DNA of 64,000 nucleotides from Saprospiraceae bacterium (GTDB lineage: Bacteria > Bacteroidota > Bacteroidia > Chitinophagales > Saprospiraceae): positions 62,001 to 126,000 of the forward strand of contig JANQQI010000075.1 in NCBI GenBank assembly GCA_028285085.1. Reading direction: 5' to 3'. Below the pieces are notes generated by a model. It had not been told where the DNA came from, ran no database searches, and worked only from the letters and a program-made list of their open reading frames with translations. The position numbers and the translations under genes were made by a program. Positions 36,772 to 45,105 of this stretch are shown here, piece by piece (the stretch's first letter is position 1; every line of letters begins with the position of its first letter).

Positions 36772-37584
36772 GTGAGTCAGCGTTTTACCATCCAACAGTG
36801 GTTTCAACCTCAGCAACCTTCCATCCGACAAGGAATCGAAGATGATGTCCGCTACGAAGAAGTTTCACCCGATCCCCGCTTGCGGCAGTTCATTCATTGC
36901 TACTGGCAATTGCAAACTAAAGAGCGGCTAACGGATCATTTCAGTTATCGGGTCGTATCGGATGGCTGCGTTGACATCCTCTTCGAGATGAGTCAACCGG
37001 AGCGCAATTTTATCACTGGTTTATCTGAAGCCTATCTTGAGTATCCACTCAGCGAGCAATTTCACTACATTGGTATTCGCTTTTTGCCAACCGGGTTTTC
37101 GAGCTTATTCAAAATCAGCGCAGCGGAACTGACCAATCGTTTTGAGGATTTGGATCAAGTACTGCCTCAGTTTTCTAGACAACTAGCGGATGTTTTCCTG
37201 GCTAACAGCGATTGGGCCACGCAACAAGAAGGCCTCAACTTACTCTTCCTGGAGCAGATGTTGCGCGCTGCGCCCGACTATGATCTGCGTGTTTTCGATG
37301 CCATTGCCGAAATCCTACAAAAACAAGGGCAATTGAGTATCCGGGAGCTGAACACGGGCTTGAGTCCACGGCAGCTCCGGCGGCTTTTCCACTTTCATAT
37401 CGGCACCTCGCCCAAAACCTTTAGCAAGATTGTCCGGTTTCAGCAACTGCTGCTCGCCAAGCCTTCCATCAAAAGCCTGAGTGCTAATAAACTGTTTTTT
37501 GATGCTGGTTATTACGATCAGGCCCACTTTATCAAAGAGTTCAAACATTTTTATGGTCTTTCGCCGACTCAAGTAGACCAGTGA
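36772..37584 (+). CDS. AraC-family transcriptional regulator (DUF6597-type N-terminus)
   Basis: 270 residues starting at a GTG; no upstream ATG is in frame near it. The N-terminal half (about 25-150) is the DUF6597-like sensing domain with RLRQFIHCYWQLQT, SDGCVDILFEM and HYIGIRFLPTGF. The C-terminal half (about 180-268) is the AraC/XylS HTH domain with LSIRELNTGLSPRQLRRLFH and DAGYYDQAHFIKEFKHFYGL. The effector is not known. It lies upstream of and co-oriented with a VOC-family gene, a pairing often seen for this regulator type; control of that gene is plausible but unproven. Confidence 0.87.
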   Translation: MSQRFTIQQWFQPQQPSIRQGIEDDVRYEEVSPDPRLRQFIHCYWQLQTKERLTDHFSYRVVSDGCVDILFEMSQPERNFITGLSEAYLEYPLSEQFHYIGIRFLPTGFSSLFKISAAELTNRFEDLDQVLPQFSRQLADVFLANSDWATQQEGLNLLFLEQMLRAAPDYDLRVFDAIAEILQKQGQLSIRELNTGLSPRQLRRLFHFHIGTSPKTFSKIVRFQQLLLAKPSIKSLSANKLFFDAGYYDQAHFIKEFKHFYGLSPTQVDQ

Positions 37585-37724
37585 TCTCAGCTTCCGCTAG
37601 ACTATATTTTACCTTTAGTTCGATCAAAAATAATCAAGAGCCAAATACATCATGGCTACTCGACATGATAGCATCCATGCTACCCTTTGTCCGTTTTTTA
37701 CAATACTATCCTCTCCCCTCGGTC

Positions 37725-37732
37725 TAATTTTG
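37725..37732 (+). promoter_or_regulatory. -7 box of the VOC protein gene
   Basis: TAATTTTG matches TAnnTTTG exactly, 22 nt before the ATG at 37754. This supports the upstream start that includes the signal peptide. No good -33 element was seen. Confidence 0.5.
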
Positions 37733-37753
37733 CTCCAGACAAAACAATAAAAT

Positions 37754-38224
37754 ATGAGACCATTAATTCTTTTTCTTTTCACACTGGGCCTCTGCAATAG
37801 TATAACCGCTCAGTCCAATGTTTCACCAAAAAACTCAACACACATGCAACTTAATGCCGGAATTATTACTAGTAAACTTGCCGAATCCAAAGCGTTCTAC
37901 ACCGAGCAACTTGGCTTTGGCGTCACTTTTGAAAATGACTTCTATCTCCTGCTGCACACACCGAATCGAACAGCTCAGCTCAGTTTTTTACTCCCTAATC
38001 ATCCCACCCAGCAAGCGATTTTCCAGCCTGCTTTTCAAGGAAAAGGAGTCTATCTGACGATTGAAGTAGAAGATGTGGACGCGGTGTACGATAAACTCAA
38101 AAAGGCTGGGGTTGAAATGGCGATTGACTTAAGAGATGAACCTTGGGGGGACCGACATTTTGCGATTGTTGACCCCAACGGCGTAGGTATTGATATTGTG
38201 AAATACACCGCACCTTCCGAATAA
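37754..38224 (+). CDS. VOC (glyoxalase/bleomycin-resistance) family protein with predicted signal peptide
   Basis: 156 residues. Residues 1-20 form a typical Bacteroidota Sec signal (LILFLFTLGLCNSITAQ). From about residue 33 on is a single VOC domain (NAGIITSKLAESKAFYTEQL, GVYLTIEVEDVDAVYDKL, DEPWGDRHFAIVDPNGVGID). Metal-site Glu/His positions typical of the fold are partly present, but no enzymatic activity can be assigned. An alternative cytoplasmic start is the ATG at 37844, which would yield a bare VOC domain. The promoter box at 37725 favours the longer form. VOC proteins are usually cytoplasmic, so export would be unusual. Confidence 0.8.
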   Translation: MRPLILFLFTLGLCNSITAQSNVSPKNSTHMQLNAGIITSKLAESKAFYTEQLGFGVTFENDFYLLLHTPNRTAQLSFLLPNHPTQQAIFQPAFQGKGVYLTIEVEDVDAVYDKLKKAGVEMAIDLRDEPWGDRHFAIVDPNGVGIDIVKYTAPSE

Positions 38225-38233
38225 ATGCTTCTT

Positions 38234-38270
38234 CCCGGATAGTCAGTCAATTGCTTACTGGCTATCGGGG
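38234..38270 (+). terminator. Hairpin after the VOC gene
   Basis: Arms CCCGGATAGTCAGT (38234-38247) and ACTGGCTATCGGGG (38257-38270) pair at 12 of 14 positions with a 9-nt loop, right after the stop codon. No T run follows, so termination is only probable. Confidence 0.5.
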
Positions 38271-38281
38271 TAAAAGTATAT

Positions 38282-38374
38282 TGTTTGTCGTAGTTTGCAA
38301 CTGCGATGATGATATGCTAGGCTGAATGATTGATTTTAGACTAGCGTATGGAGTTGCAGTTACAAACTGCAACT
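38282..38374. repeat. REP-like pair of inverted palindromic units
   Basis: The right unit is a perfect 10-bp hairpin, AGTTGCAGTT (38352-38361), loop ACA, AACTGCAACT (38365-38374). The left unit, GTAGTTTGCAACTGC within 38289-38304, is a 13-of-15 inverted match to part of the right unit. The two are separated by about 50 nt in a non-coding gap. The layout is that of REP/BIME elements mobilised by Y1 (RAYT) transposases; no such gene is in this window. Confidence 0.55.
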
Positions 38375-38423
38375 AACGATGGGTGTTGCCTCTCTACAAT
38401 TTTGAAGACCGCAGCCTAAGCCT

Positions 38424-39176
38424 TTATTTTTTACCGAATAAATTTGACCAGAATCCACCCTTTGATTTTGGTTGAGATGGGGCTTGATTATCAGATTTTG
38501 CATTCGCCTCGGGGGGCGGTGTTGCGTCCATTTCAGGTGTATTCAAATCACTGGTATCACCGGTCATTTTTTTGATACCCGTAAACAAGGGACGCGCCAT
38601 CGGTTGAAGTGGTCCGCTAGGTAACAAGCTGAAAAATTCATTCTTGTGGTCTAAACCGATCGGAAAATTGGTACGGTCTAACCAAGCTTTTTCAAGTAGG
38701 GCCGGTGGACTCTCTTTCTGCATTTTCTGATGCAAGCTCTCACGGGCTTTGGTGATAATCTGCTCCTCAATATTTTGCTCACCGAGTTTTAAGACCGTTC
38801 TTTTGAATAGGTCAATGCCTTTAAATGGTATGTGTAATAAAAACACTTGGGTAATCTCTTGGTATTCATACACATCTAGCACTTTAAAATAGCTATTGTA
38901 GTTGATCGCATGGAACCCCCATTTCTGGGTTTCAGGATTCACTTTAAACATTGGAGCAGCCTTGCTGGAAGCAAAAATAAAGCGACAATTTGTAATTGGC
39001 TTTCCCGCATAATTCGAGACATCAACGAAGGTCCCCGAACGAAAAATCATGCCCACCTCATACTTTTTAATCACGTCTGGTTCCAAATTCGAATCTCGAT
39101 AGTACATGGTTAAGCCCGGAAGGGTCCAATTAATAATTTCTTCCAAACGCTCAACCGGAGGATTATTTTTATTCAT
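38424..39176 (-). CDS. Conserved-looking hypothetical protein
   Basis: 250 residues with no signal peptide and no membrane helix. The N-terminal two thirds are a mixed alpha/beta domain with WTLPGLTMYYRDS, EVGMIFRSGTFVDVSNY and CRFIFASSKAAPMF. It includes an internal amphipathic helical part (LGEQNIEEQIITKARESLHQ). The C-terminal 45 residues are a Pro/Ser/Asn-rich tail ending KGGFWSNLFGKK, a short basic-aromatic end of the sort that docks on membranes or partners. I do not recognise the family. It is transcribed separately from leuS, since a hairpin terminator at 39275 lies between them. Confidence 0.7.
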   Translation of the reverse strand: MNKNNPPVERLEEIINWTLPGLTMYYRDSNLEPDVIKKYEVGMIFRSGTFVDVSNYAGKPITNCRFIFASSKAAPMFKVNPETQKWGFHAINYNSYFKVLDVYEYQEITQVFLLHIPFKGIDLFKRTVLKLGEQNIEEQIITKARESLHQKMQKESPPALLEKAWLDRTNFPIGLDHKNEFFSLLPSGPLQPMARPLFTGIKKMTGDTSDLNTPEMDATPPPEANAKSDNQAPSQPKSKGGFWSNLFGKK

Positions 39177-39274
39177 AACTTCTAATTTTTAAGGCAAGTT
39201 GCTGATAATTTTTCAAGAAAGGATGTGTCCTTTTTTATCTTCTGATCATTAAGATAAGTCTGAAAAATTAGAAA

Positions 39275-39299
39275 CCCGAACAGTATTTCACTATTCGGG
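39275..39299 (-). terminator. Terminator of leuS
   Basis: CCCGAACAGT (39275-39284) / ACTATTCGGG (39290-39299) form a 10-bp stem with one mismatch and a 5-nt loop. On the minus strand it is followed by TTTCTAATTTTTC. Confidence 0.65.
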
Positions 39300-39332
39300 C
39301 TTCAAATATGTTAACCAATTTGCACTGTTTGT

Positions 39333-42218
39333 TTATCCTACTACGATATTCACCATGCGATTAGGCACAACGATTACCTTACGAATCGTCTTACCGTCAA
39401 TCCAACGGGCGATGCCTTCCTCTTGCAAAGCCATCTTCTCCAGCTCATCTTTGCTGGCATCAGCCGGAAATTCCGCAAAGTGACGCGTTTTACCGTTGAT
39501 CGCAATTGGATAACGAATTGCATCTTCCTTGAGATACTCTTCGTTGTGCGTTGGATACTCCGCGTCTTGTACTGTGCGGGTATCATCCATCCCACCAAGA
39601 CGGAACCACAATTCATCGGCAATGTGCGGTGCAAAGGGCGCAATCAGCTTCACCAATTCGATCAAAATATCACGTTTGTTACACTTGAGGTCTCGCAAAT
39701 TATTGGTGGCCACCATGAAAGCAGGTACGCAGGTATTAAATGCAAAGCGTTCAATATCGCTATTCACTTTCTTAATGGCGGTATGCAATACTTTCAATTC
39801 TTCCTTGCTTGGTGCTTCTTCTACCACATCGAATTCACCGTCCCGATTGAAGAACAAGCCCCAAAACTTACGCAAGAACTTAGAGACGCCGTCAATTCCT
39901 TTCGTATCCCAAGGTTTTGATTGCTCTACCGGCCCCAAGAACATTTCATACAAACGGAAACAATCCGAACCGTAGCGCTCCACGACATCGTCAGGATTGA
40001 CTACGTTATGGTAGCGCTTCGACATTTTGCCTACCTCGGAATGGGTATACAATCGGCTATCTTCGGCACCCTCTTTCGTCGCTTCGAATTGCCCACGGTG
40101 ATAAGTACCAAACGAACATTCAAAGATGGCATCTTTATAATCAGGTCGCCAGTCAATGAATTTTTTAATACTATCAATATTCAAATGTGAGTTCGACGAA
40201 CCGTATTCTTGCACAAAATCAACGTGTATCGGGATACGCGCAAAATCATCACCCGCAGCTTCCGCCATACGTGAGCACTTGAAATGATGGAATCCCTCTT
40301 TTTTAGACTTCATCAAGTACAGGTACTCAATAACACCTTGAATCATCCCCTGATTGATCAATTTACGGAATGGCTCCACAGTAGGTACCAAGCCTTTATC
40401 GTACAAGAATTTGTGCCACATTCGAGAGTACATCAAGTGCCCTACCGCGTGTTCTGTTCCTCCGACATACAAATCGACATCACGCCAGTAGTTAATCGCA
40501 TCTTGGGCCGCAAATTCATTCGGATTATCTGCATCCATGTAGCGCAAGAAATACCAAGAAGAACCGGCAAAGCCCGGCATGGTGTCCGTTTCACGCAAAT
40601 AGCCTTCCTCTTCCGTCATCCAGTCTTCCAGGCGCGCCAACGGCGACTTTCCGCCGGAGGCGGGCTTAAAGTCATCCAAATCCGGCAATTCCAATGGCAA
40701 ATCATCCACGGTCAAGGGATGGGATACCCCATCTGCGTCGTATCTAATGGGGAAAGGTTCACCCCAGTAGCGCTGGCGGCTGAAGTTGGCATCACGAAGG
40801 CGATAGTTAACGCGGCGCTTGCCCAAGTCTTCATTCTCAATGCGCTTCAACATCTCTTCAATGGCGTCGGGCACTTCCATGCCATCCAAAAAGTCCGAGT
40901 TGATCAGCTTACCCAGCTTATCTTGCATACCTGCACCGGGATAGTCCGATTTATCAATGACATCGATGATTTCCAATTCGAATTTAGTCGCAAAGGCATG
41001 ATCGCGCTCGTCATCACTTGGTACCGCCATGATGGCTCCCGTTCCATAATCCATCAAAACATACTCACCGATCCAGATCGGAATCTGTTTATTGGTAAAA
41101 GGATTGATGGCATAGGCACCGGTAAATTCCCCAGTGACAACCTTAACATCCGCCTGGCGCTCTCGATCCGAACGCGCCGTGACATATTTCAAATACGCAT
41201 CAATTTTCTCTCGCTGTCCAGCTGTCGTCAACTCATCTACCAAAGGATGTTCTGGTGCCAAAACCATATAGGTAGCTCCAAAGATAGTGTCCGGTCGAGT
41301 CGTAAAAATCTCAATCTTTTGTTCACTATCGACTACATTGAAGAACATCTGCGCGCCTTCCGAACGACCGATCCAGTTGCGTTGCATCGTTTTCAAGGCA
41401 TCCGACCATTCCAAACCGTCCAAGTCGCCCAGCAATCGCTCGGCGTAAGCGGTAATGCGCAGTGACCACTGCAACATCGCTTTACGTTCGACCGGATGCC
41501 CACCGCGTTCAGAAACACCATCTTTTACCTCATCATTGGCCAAGACTGTTCCCAGCGCTTCGCACCAATTGACATAACCCGTTTTGCGATAAGCCAATCG
41601 GTAATTCATCAAAACGGCATCTCGTTCGGCCACCGAAAAGTCATTCCAGTCCTCCGCCGAAAATATCTCTTCCTGGCTAGTCGCAGCATTGACTCGTCCA
41701 TTGCCCTCATGGCTAAAACGCTGTTCGAGTTGTTCGATAGGCAAAGCCTTCTTCGCATCATTATCGTAGTAATGATCAAACAATTGGAGGAAAATCCACT
41801 GGGTCCATTTGTAGTAATTAGGATCGGAGGTGTTGACTTCGCGATCCCAGTCGAAGCTAAAACCCAGATTATCCAATTGCTGGCGATAGCGTGCAATGTT
41901 ATCTGCGGTCGACTTGGAAGGGTGTACACCGGTTTGGATCGCGTACTGCTCAGCGGGCAAGCCAAACGCATCGTAACCCATTGGGTGCAATACATTGTAA
42001 CCCTGCATCCGCTTGTAGCGAGCAAAAATATCTGAGGCGATATAGCCTAAAGGATGCCCGACGTGCAACCCGGAACCCGAAGGGTAAGGGAACATGTCGA
42101 GGACGTAGAATTTAGGTTTTTCCTTTTGTCCAGCTTGCGGGTTGTTGACTTTATAAATCTTATTTTCAACCCAATACTGTCTCCATTTTTTCTCGATTTG
42201 GCGTGGATTATATTCCAT
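39333..42218 (-). CDS. leuS: Leucyl-tRNA synthetase
   Basis: 961 residues, class I aminoacyl-tRNA synthetase charging tRNA-Leu. The HIGH-type motif is HVGH at 52-55 (PSGSGLHVGHPLGYIASD). The CP1 editing domain is present with its threonine-rich IFTTRPDTIFGATYM motif and MAVPSDDERDHAFA. The KMSKS loop reads KMSKR at 731-735. The C-terminal anticodon and tRNA-binding regions are complete, and the protein ends IRKVIVVPNRMVNIVVG. The length is at the long end for bacteria because of inserts of the kind common in Bacteroidota LeuRS. Single gene. Confidence 0.97.
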   Translation of the reverse strand: MEYNPRQIEKKWRQYWVENKIYKVNNPQAGQKEKPKFYVLDMFPYPSGSGLHVGHPLGYIASDIFARYKRMQGYNVLHPMGYDAFGLPAEQYAIQTGVHPSKSTADNIARYRQQLDNLGFSFDWDREVNTSDPNYYKWTQWIFLQLFDHYYDNDAKKALPIEQLEQRFSHEGNGRVNAATSQEEIFSAEDWNDFSVAERDAVLMNYRLAYRKTGYVNWCEALGTVLANDEVKDGVSERGGHPVERKAMLQWSLRITAYAERLLGDLDGLEWSDALKTMQRNWIGRSEGAQMFFNVVDSEQKIEIFTTRPDTIFGATYMVLAPEHPLVDELTTAGQREKIDAYLKYVTARSDRERQADVKVVTGEFTGAYAINPFTNKQIPIWIGEYVLMDYGTGAIMAVPSDDERDHAFATKFELEIIDVIDKSDYPGAGMQDKLGKLINSDFLDGMEVPDAIEEMLKRIENEDLGKRRVNYRLRDANFSRQRYWGEPFPIRYDADGVSHPLTVDDLPLELPDLDDFKPASGGKSPLARLEDWMTEEEGYLRETDTMPGFAGSSWYFLRYMDADNPNEFAAQDAINYWRDVDLYVGGTEHAVGHLMYSRMWHKFLYDKGLVPTVEPFRKLINQGMIQGVIEYLYLMKSKKEGFHHFKCSRMAEAAGDDFARIPIHVDFVQEYGSSNSHLNIDSIKKFIDWRPDYKDAIFECSFGTYHRGQFEATKEGAEDSRLYTHSEVGKMSKRYHNVVNPDDVVERYGSDCFRLYEMFLGPVEQSKPWDTKGIDGVSKFLRKFWGLFFNRDGEFDVVEEAPSKEELKVLHTAIKKVNSDIERFAFNTCVPAFMVATNNLRDLKCNKRDILIELVKLIAPFAPHIADELWFRLGGMDDTRTVQDAEYPTHNEEYLKEDAIRYPIAINGKTRHFAEFPADASKDELEKMALQEEGIARWIDGKTIRKVIVVPNRMVNIVVG

Positions 42219-42405
42219 TAGTGCGAAAATTGTTTGATCAGATTAACCGTGATAATTGATTGATAGTTCTATTGGAAAAAAATTAGTTTGCCTTACAGGG
42301 TATTTATAGGACGTCTGTAGGGGGCAATTAGGCTGCGAAAATAATGATTTTTCACAGGCCGTTCCAATTTTGTGAGCAGCCTGTCAACAAATGATGATTT
42401 TTTTC

Positions 42406-42413
42406 TATCTTTC
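42406..42413 (+). promoter_or_regulatory. Candidate -7 box of the coiled-coil membrane protein gene
   Basis: TATCTTTC (7 of 8 to TAnnTTTG), 25 nt before the ATG at 42438. No -33 element was found. Confidence 0.3.
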
Positions 42414-42437
42414 GATTAAGATTCAAACGTCAAAACT

Positions 42438-42884
42438 ATGATTAAATCCTTGTTGAAATTAGGTGTAGTGCTGGTAATTGGTGTCCTGGCTTACAATTAT
42501 TTTCTGGGTACACCGGAAGAAAAAGCGAGTGCTCGGGAAATCACCGGAAAGATAGCAGATATCGGGAAAGCCAGCTTTGGATTACTCAAAGAAGAATACC
42601 AAAAATTCAAAGATGGGAAATACGATGGCGCTATTGATAAAATAGGCAATCTGCTGAAAGATGCTAAAGAAAAAGGTAGCGAATATGTCGAAGATATCAA
42701 AGCCTGGGAAGAACGCCGAGAGCTATGGCAAGAGAAGAAAAAGCAGTTTGAAGAAATGCTCGATACCGAATCTACAGATATGAGCGAAGAGCAAATGAAG
42801 AAGGAACTCGAAGAGCTCGAAGCAGAAGGCAAAGCACTCGAAAAAGAAGGTAAAGAGCTAGAGGAGAAGGTAGGCAACAACTAA
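42438..42884 (+). CDS. Small membrane-anchored coiled-coil protein
   Basis: 148 residues. One N-terminal hydrophobic helix (LLKLGVVLVIGVLAYNYFL, about 4-24) is followed by a highly charged, helical region. The last 50 residues (EMLDTESTDMSEEQMKKELE, AEGKALEKEGKELEEKV) are almost pure Glu/Lys heptad-like coiled coil. No named family is recognised. A single-pass inner-membrane protein with a cytoplasmic or periplasmic coil is likely; orientation is unclear. Its stop overlaps by 4 nt the end of the convergent gene at 42881. Confidence 0.7.
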   Translation: MIKSLLKLGVVLVIGVLAYNYFLGTPEEKASAREITGKIADIGKASFGLLKEEYQKFKDGKYDGAIDKIGNLLKDAKEKGSEYVEDIKAWEERRELWQEKKKQFEEMLDTESTDMSEEQMKKELEELEAEGKALEKEGKELEEKVGNN

Positions 42885-43471
42885 GCCCGATCACAAACCT
42901 CTATTTCCGAACAATTATCAATCAAGATATTGCCTTTGTGGCCTTTCTTGATATGATTTCCGGGGAAGTAGGCTTCCAAAATGATATAATTTACCTGACT
43001 TTTCGGGTTCAGGAAGAACTCATAAGTTACCCAGTCTGTATGGCTAACGACTTCGCTTGTAGCCAGGAGTTGACTACGTCCACAACGATTCTTCCCGCCC
43101 CAGATTCGCAGACATACCGGTTGATTATATCCACTGTAGGTGTTCGAATGGGCCAAATCGATTTTGACCGAGTAGCACATGCCACTCTTCATCGGTTGAC
43201 TTAGGCGTTGGCCAACACTCTCCCACTCTCCATTGTCTCGGGTAATCAATCCCATGAAGGTATCTCCATCGGAAGGTTCTGTGTAAACGCCCCAGTGGCC
43301 GGGCAAAATATCAGGCGTCGTACCGTCCTTACACTCCAGCCATCCCATGGGCATCGTTGCATCTTGCGCTTCCCCTTCAAAAGAAGGATTATCCAAGCTA
43401 ATTTGAGCATGAGAAGTGCTTGAAAAAAGCAGACAAAGCGTGAAGAAGGAGCAATATCTTTGAAGTGTCAT
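42881..43471 (-). CDS. Secreted beta-sandwich protein, carbohydrate-binding-like
   Basis: 196 residues from the ATG at 43471; an in-frame start at 43504 would lie inside the promoter and is rejected. The signal peptide ends in STSHAQ. The mature protein, LDNPSFEGEAQDATMPMGW ... GLITRDNGEWESVGQRL ... CYSVKIDLAHSN ... GNILIDNCSEIEVC, has the layout of a single jelly-roll like those of carbohydrate-binding modules (NPSFE start, ILIDNC end). Such units often occur in Bacteroidota next to OmpA or gliding-associated domains; here it stands alone. Binding target unknown. Confidence 0.72.
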   Translation of the reverse strand: MTLQRYCSFFTLCLLFSSTSHAQISLDNPSFEGEAQDATMPMGWLECKDGTTPDILPGHWGVYTEPSDGDTFMGLITRDNGEWESVGQRLSQPMKSGMCYSVKIDLAHSNTYSGYNQPVCLRIWGGKNRCGRSQLLATSEVVSHTDWVTYEFFLNPKSQVNYIILEAYFPGNHIKKGHKGNILIDNCSEIEVCDRA

Positions 43472-43501
43472 AAGTAGCGGTCGTCTTTCAGTCAAGGTTA
43501 T

Positions 43502-43531
43502 CAAATGTACTTAAAAAATTGGTAGGCCACC
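43502..43531 (-). promoter_or_regulatory. Promoter of the secreted beta-sandwich gene
   Basis: On the minus strand TACATTTG (43502-43509) matches TAnnTTTG exactly, with a TTGG about 20 nt upstream. It lies 31 nt before the ATG at 43471 and so decides that start. Confidence 0.6.
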
Positions 43532-43671
43532 AAGCCCAAACATTGTTTTCACCGCCAAAACGACCGATTTTTTCGAAAAATTGCCTCAATTCTATTGTTT
43601 TAATAAGCTGTTAAGACACCATTCGAAACCCATATTTCGCATCTATTCGTCCCTATTTTCGGCAGTTTTCT

Positions 43672-43679
43672 TACTTTTG
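43672..43679 (+). promoter_or_regulatory. ftsX promoter -7 box
   Basis: TACTTTTG followed by CGG, an exact TAnnTTTG match 22 nt before the ATG at 43701. The same ten bases TACTTTTGCG occur at the gld promoter. Confidence 0.55.
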
Positions 43680-43700
43680 CGGTCGATACGATACATCAAC

Positions 43701-44570
43701 ATGACCGGAAAACGATTCAAAAAAAGCAAGCCTAACTATCTGTACGCCATTGTTGGTGTGGCATTGGTCCTCTTCCTGCTTGGTTTCTTTGGATTAGTGC
43801 TTTTGCAAGGACAACTTTTGCTACGTCAGTACAAGGAGCAGATCAATATTTTGGTGGAGCTAAAAAGTAATGCCCAGTCGGCCGATGTTCGGGCACTGGA
43901 GCGGGGGCTGGCCGAAGCAGATTACACTAAGCCCGCTTCTGTGCAATTCGTGAGCAAAGAAGCAGCAGCCCGGCAGCTCGAAGAAGAACTTGGCGAAGAA
44001 TTCAGCGCCTTGGGCTTTTCCAACCCTCTTTATGATGTGGTGCATTTCAATGTACAGGCCAATTATCTGGATTCGGATAGCCTGCTGCAAATAAAGCAGC
44101 AATTAAAAAAACATTCTTTCGTCAATGACGTATTCTACCAGGAAAGCATGGTGGATAATATCGCCCAAAACCTGGAAAAGATCGGCTATATTTCGCTAAT
44201 CATAGGGATTTTATTCATCTTTGTGGCCGTAGTGTTGATCCACAATACAATTCGTCTGGCCCTTTACGCTAATCGGTTTTTAATTAAAAATATGCAACTG
44301 ATTGGTGCTTCCTGGGGATTTATCAGCCGACCGTATTTGTGGAGAAGTTTTAAAAATGGCATCTGGAGTGCTATCATTGCCATTATTTTATTGGCGATAG
44401 TACTGCAAGTATTTCAAACCGATCTGATTGATTTTCGGGATCTAAGCCAACAAATAGAAGTCCTGTTTCTATTGATTGGTTTAATTGCGATTGGTATTAT
44501 CATTTCCGTTTGGAGTACCTATTATATTGTCAATAAATATCTCAAAATGCGGGTTGATGATCTGTATTGA
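43701..44570 (+). CDS. ftsX: Cell-division ABC transporter permease FtsX
   Basis: 289 residues from the ATG at 43701, chosen because the -7 box lies in the upstream extension that is otherwise open to 43581. Topology is a cytoplasmic basic N-terminus, one helix (about 12-38), a periplasmic domain (about 40-165: SVQFVSKEAAARQLEEELGE) and three C-terminal helices with the FtsX/MacB core (IHNTIRLALYANRFLIKNMQ, GASWGFISRPYLWRS). FtsX works with the ATPase FtsE to control septal peptidoglycan hydrolases. ftsE is not in this window, which is usual in Bacteroidota. First gene of ftsX-DUF3098-uppP-truB. Confidence 0.92.
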   Translation: MTGKRFKKSKPNYLYAIVGVALVLFLLGFFGLVLLQGQLLLRQYKEQINILVELKSNAQSADVRALERGLAEADYTKPASVQFVSKEAAARQLEEELGEEFSALGFSNPLYDVVHFNVQANYLDSDSLLQIKQQLKKHSFVNDVFYQESMVDNIAQNLEKIGYISLIIGILFIFVAVVLIHNTIRLALYANRFLIKNMQLIGASWGFISRPYLWRSFKNGIWSAIIAIILLAIVLQVFQTDLIDFRDLSQQIEVLFLLIGLIAIGIIISVWSTYYIVNKYLKMRVDDLY

Positions 44571-44645
44571 TTTTTAAAAATCATTGAACGCATTCGCATT
44601 TCAAGTTTAGACTGTACTATACTTTAAGAACTTAACGCTTCATCA

Positions 44646-44978
44646 ATGAGCAAAAATAAACCGAAGAAAAAAGTAGTAACTCCCTCTTCTGAGGTCAAAA
44701 AGAAAGTCGTTGCACCTACCGTTTCAAGACGTGCCCGCACCAGTGCAGCGACGGCAGCGCCTAGTGAACCACTATTGTTCAAGAAGATCAACTACATCTA
44801 CATGGCTGCCGGATTCGGTTTGATGCTGCTTGGATTCATTCTCATGCTGGGTGGAGACATGCCTGACCCTACCAAATGGGACGACAACGTTATCTACAGC
44901 CCGGTTCGAATGATCATCGCACCAATTCTCATCCTGGCAGGTTTGGTAGTTGAAATCATGGCCATTTTCAAAAAATAG
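44646..44978 (+). CDS. DUF3098 family membrane protein
   Basis: 110 residues. A basic, Lys/Ala/Thr-rich cytoplasmic N-terminus (about 1-45) precedes two transmembrane helices (YIYMAAGFGLMLLGFILML and IIAPILILAGLVVEIMAIF) joined by a loop GGDMPDPTKWDDNVIYSPVR. This is the DUF3098 pattern. The family is confined mainly to Bacteroidota and regularly lies between ftsX and uppP, as here. A role in envelope biogenesis is inferred from that context only. Confidence 0.85.
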   Translation: MSKNKPKKKVVTPSSEVKKKVVAPTVSRRARTSAATAAPSEPLLFKKINYIYMAAGFGLMLLGFILMLGGDMPDPTKWDDNVIYSPVRMIIAPILILAGLVVEIMAIFKK

Positions 44979-45004
44979 AATTCAATTATTGAGTAGTGCA
45001 CTTG

Positions 45005-45029
45005 GCAAGGGAATTGATGATGCCCTTGC
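45005..45029 (+). terminator. Hairpin between DUF3098 and uppP
   Basis: A perfect 7-bp stem GCAAGGG (45005-45011) / CCCTTGC (45023-45029). No T run follows, so it may attenuate or stabilise the transcript rather than terminate it. Confidence 0.35.
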
Positions 45030-45105
45030 ATATCGCGGAAGTGGAGTGATCACTTAATGCTACTTCATAAGATTTGAAACCCATTATCGACTTTTAGACA
45101 ATTAC

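Noticed and set aside
40284..41465. 393-codon open frame on the plus strand, antisense to leuS
   Set aside because: The opposite strand encodes a complete, motif-rich leucyl-tRNA synthetase across the whole interval. The antisense product shows no domain and is a by-product of codon bias.
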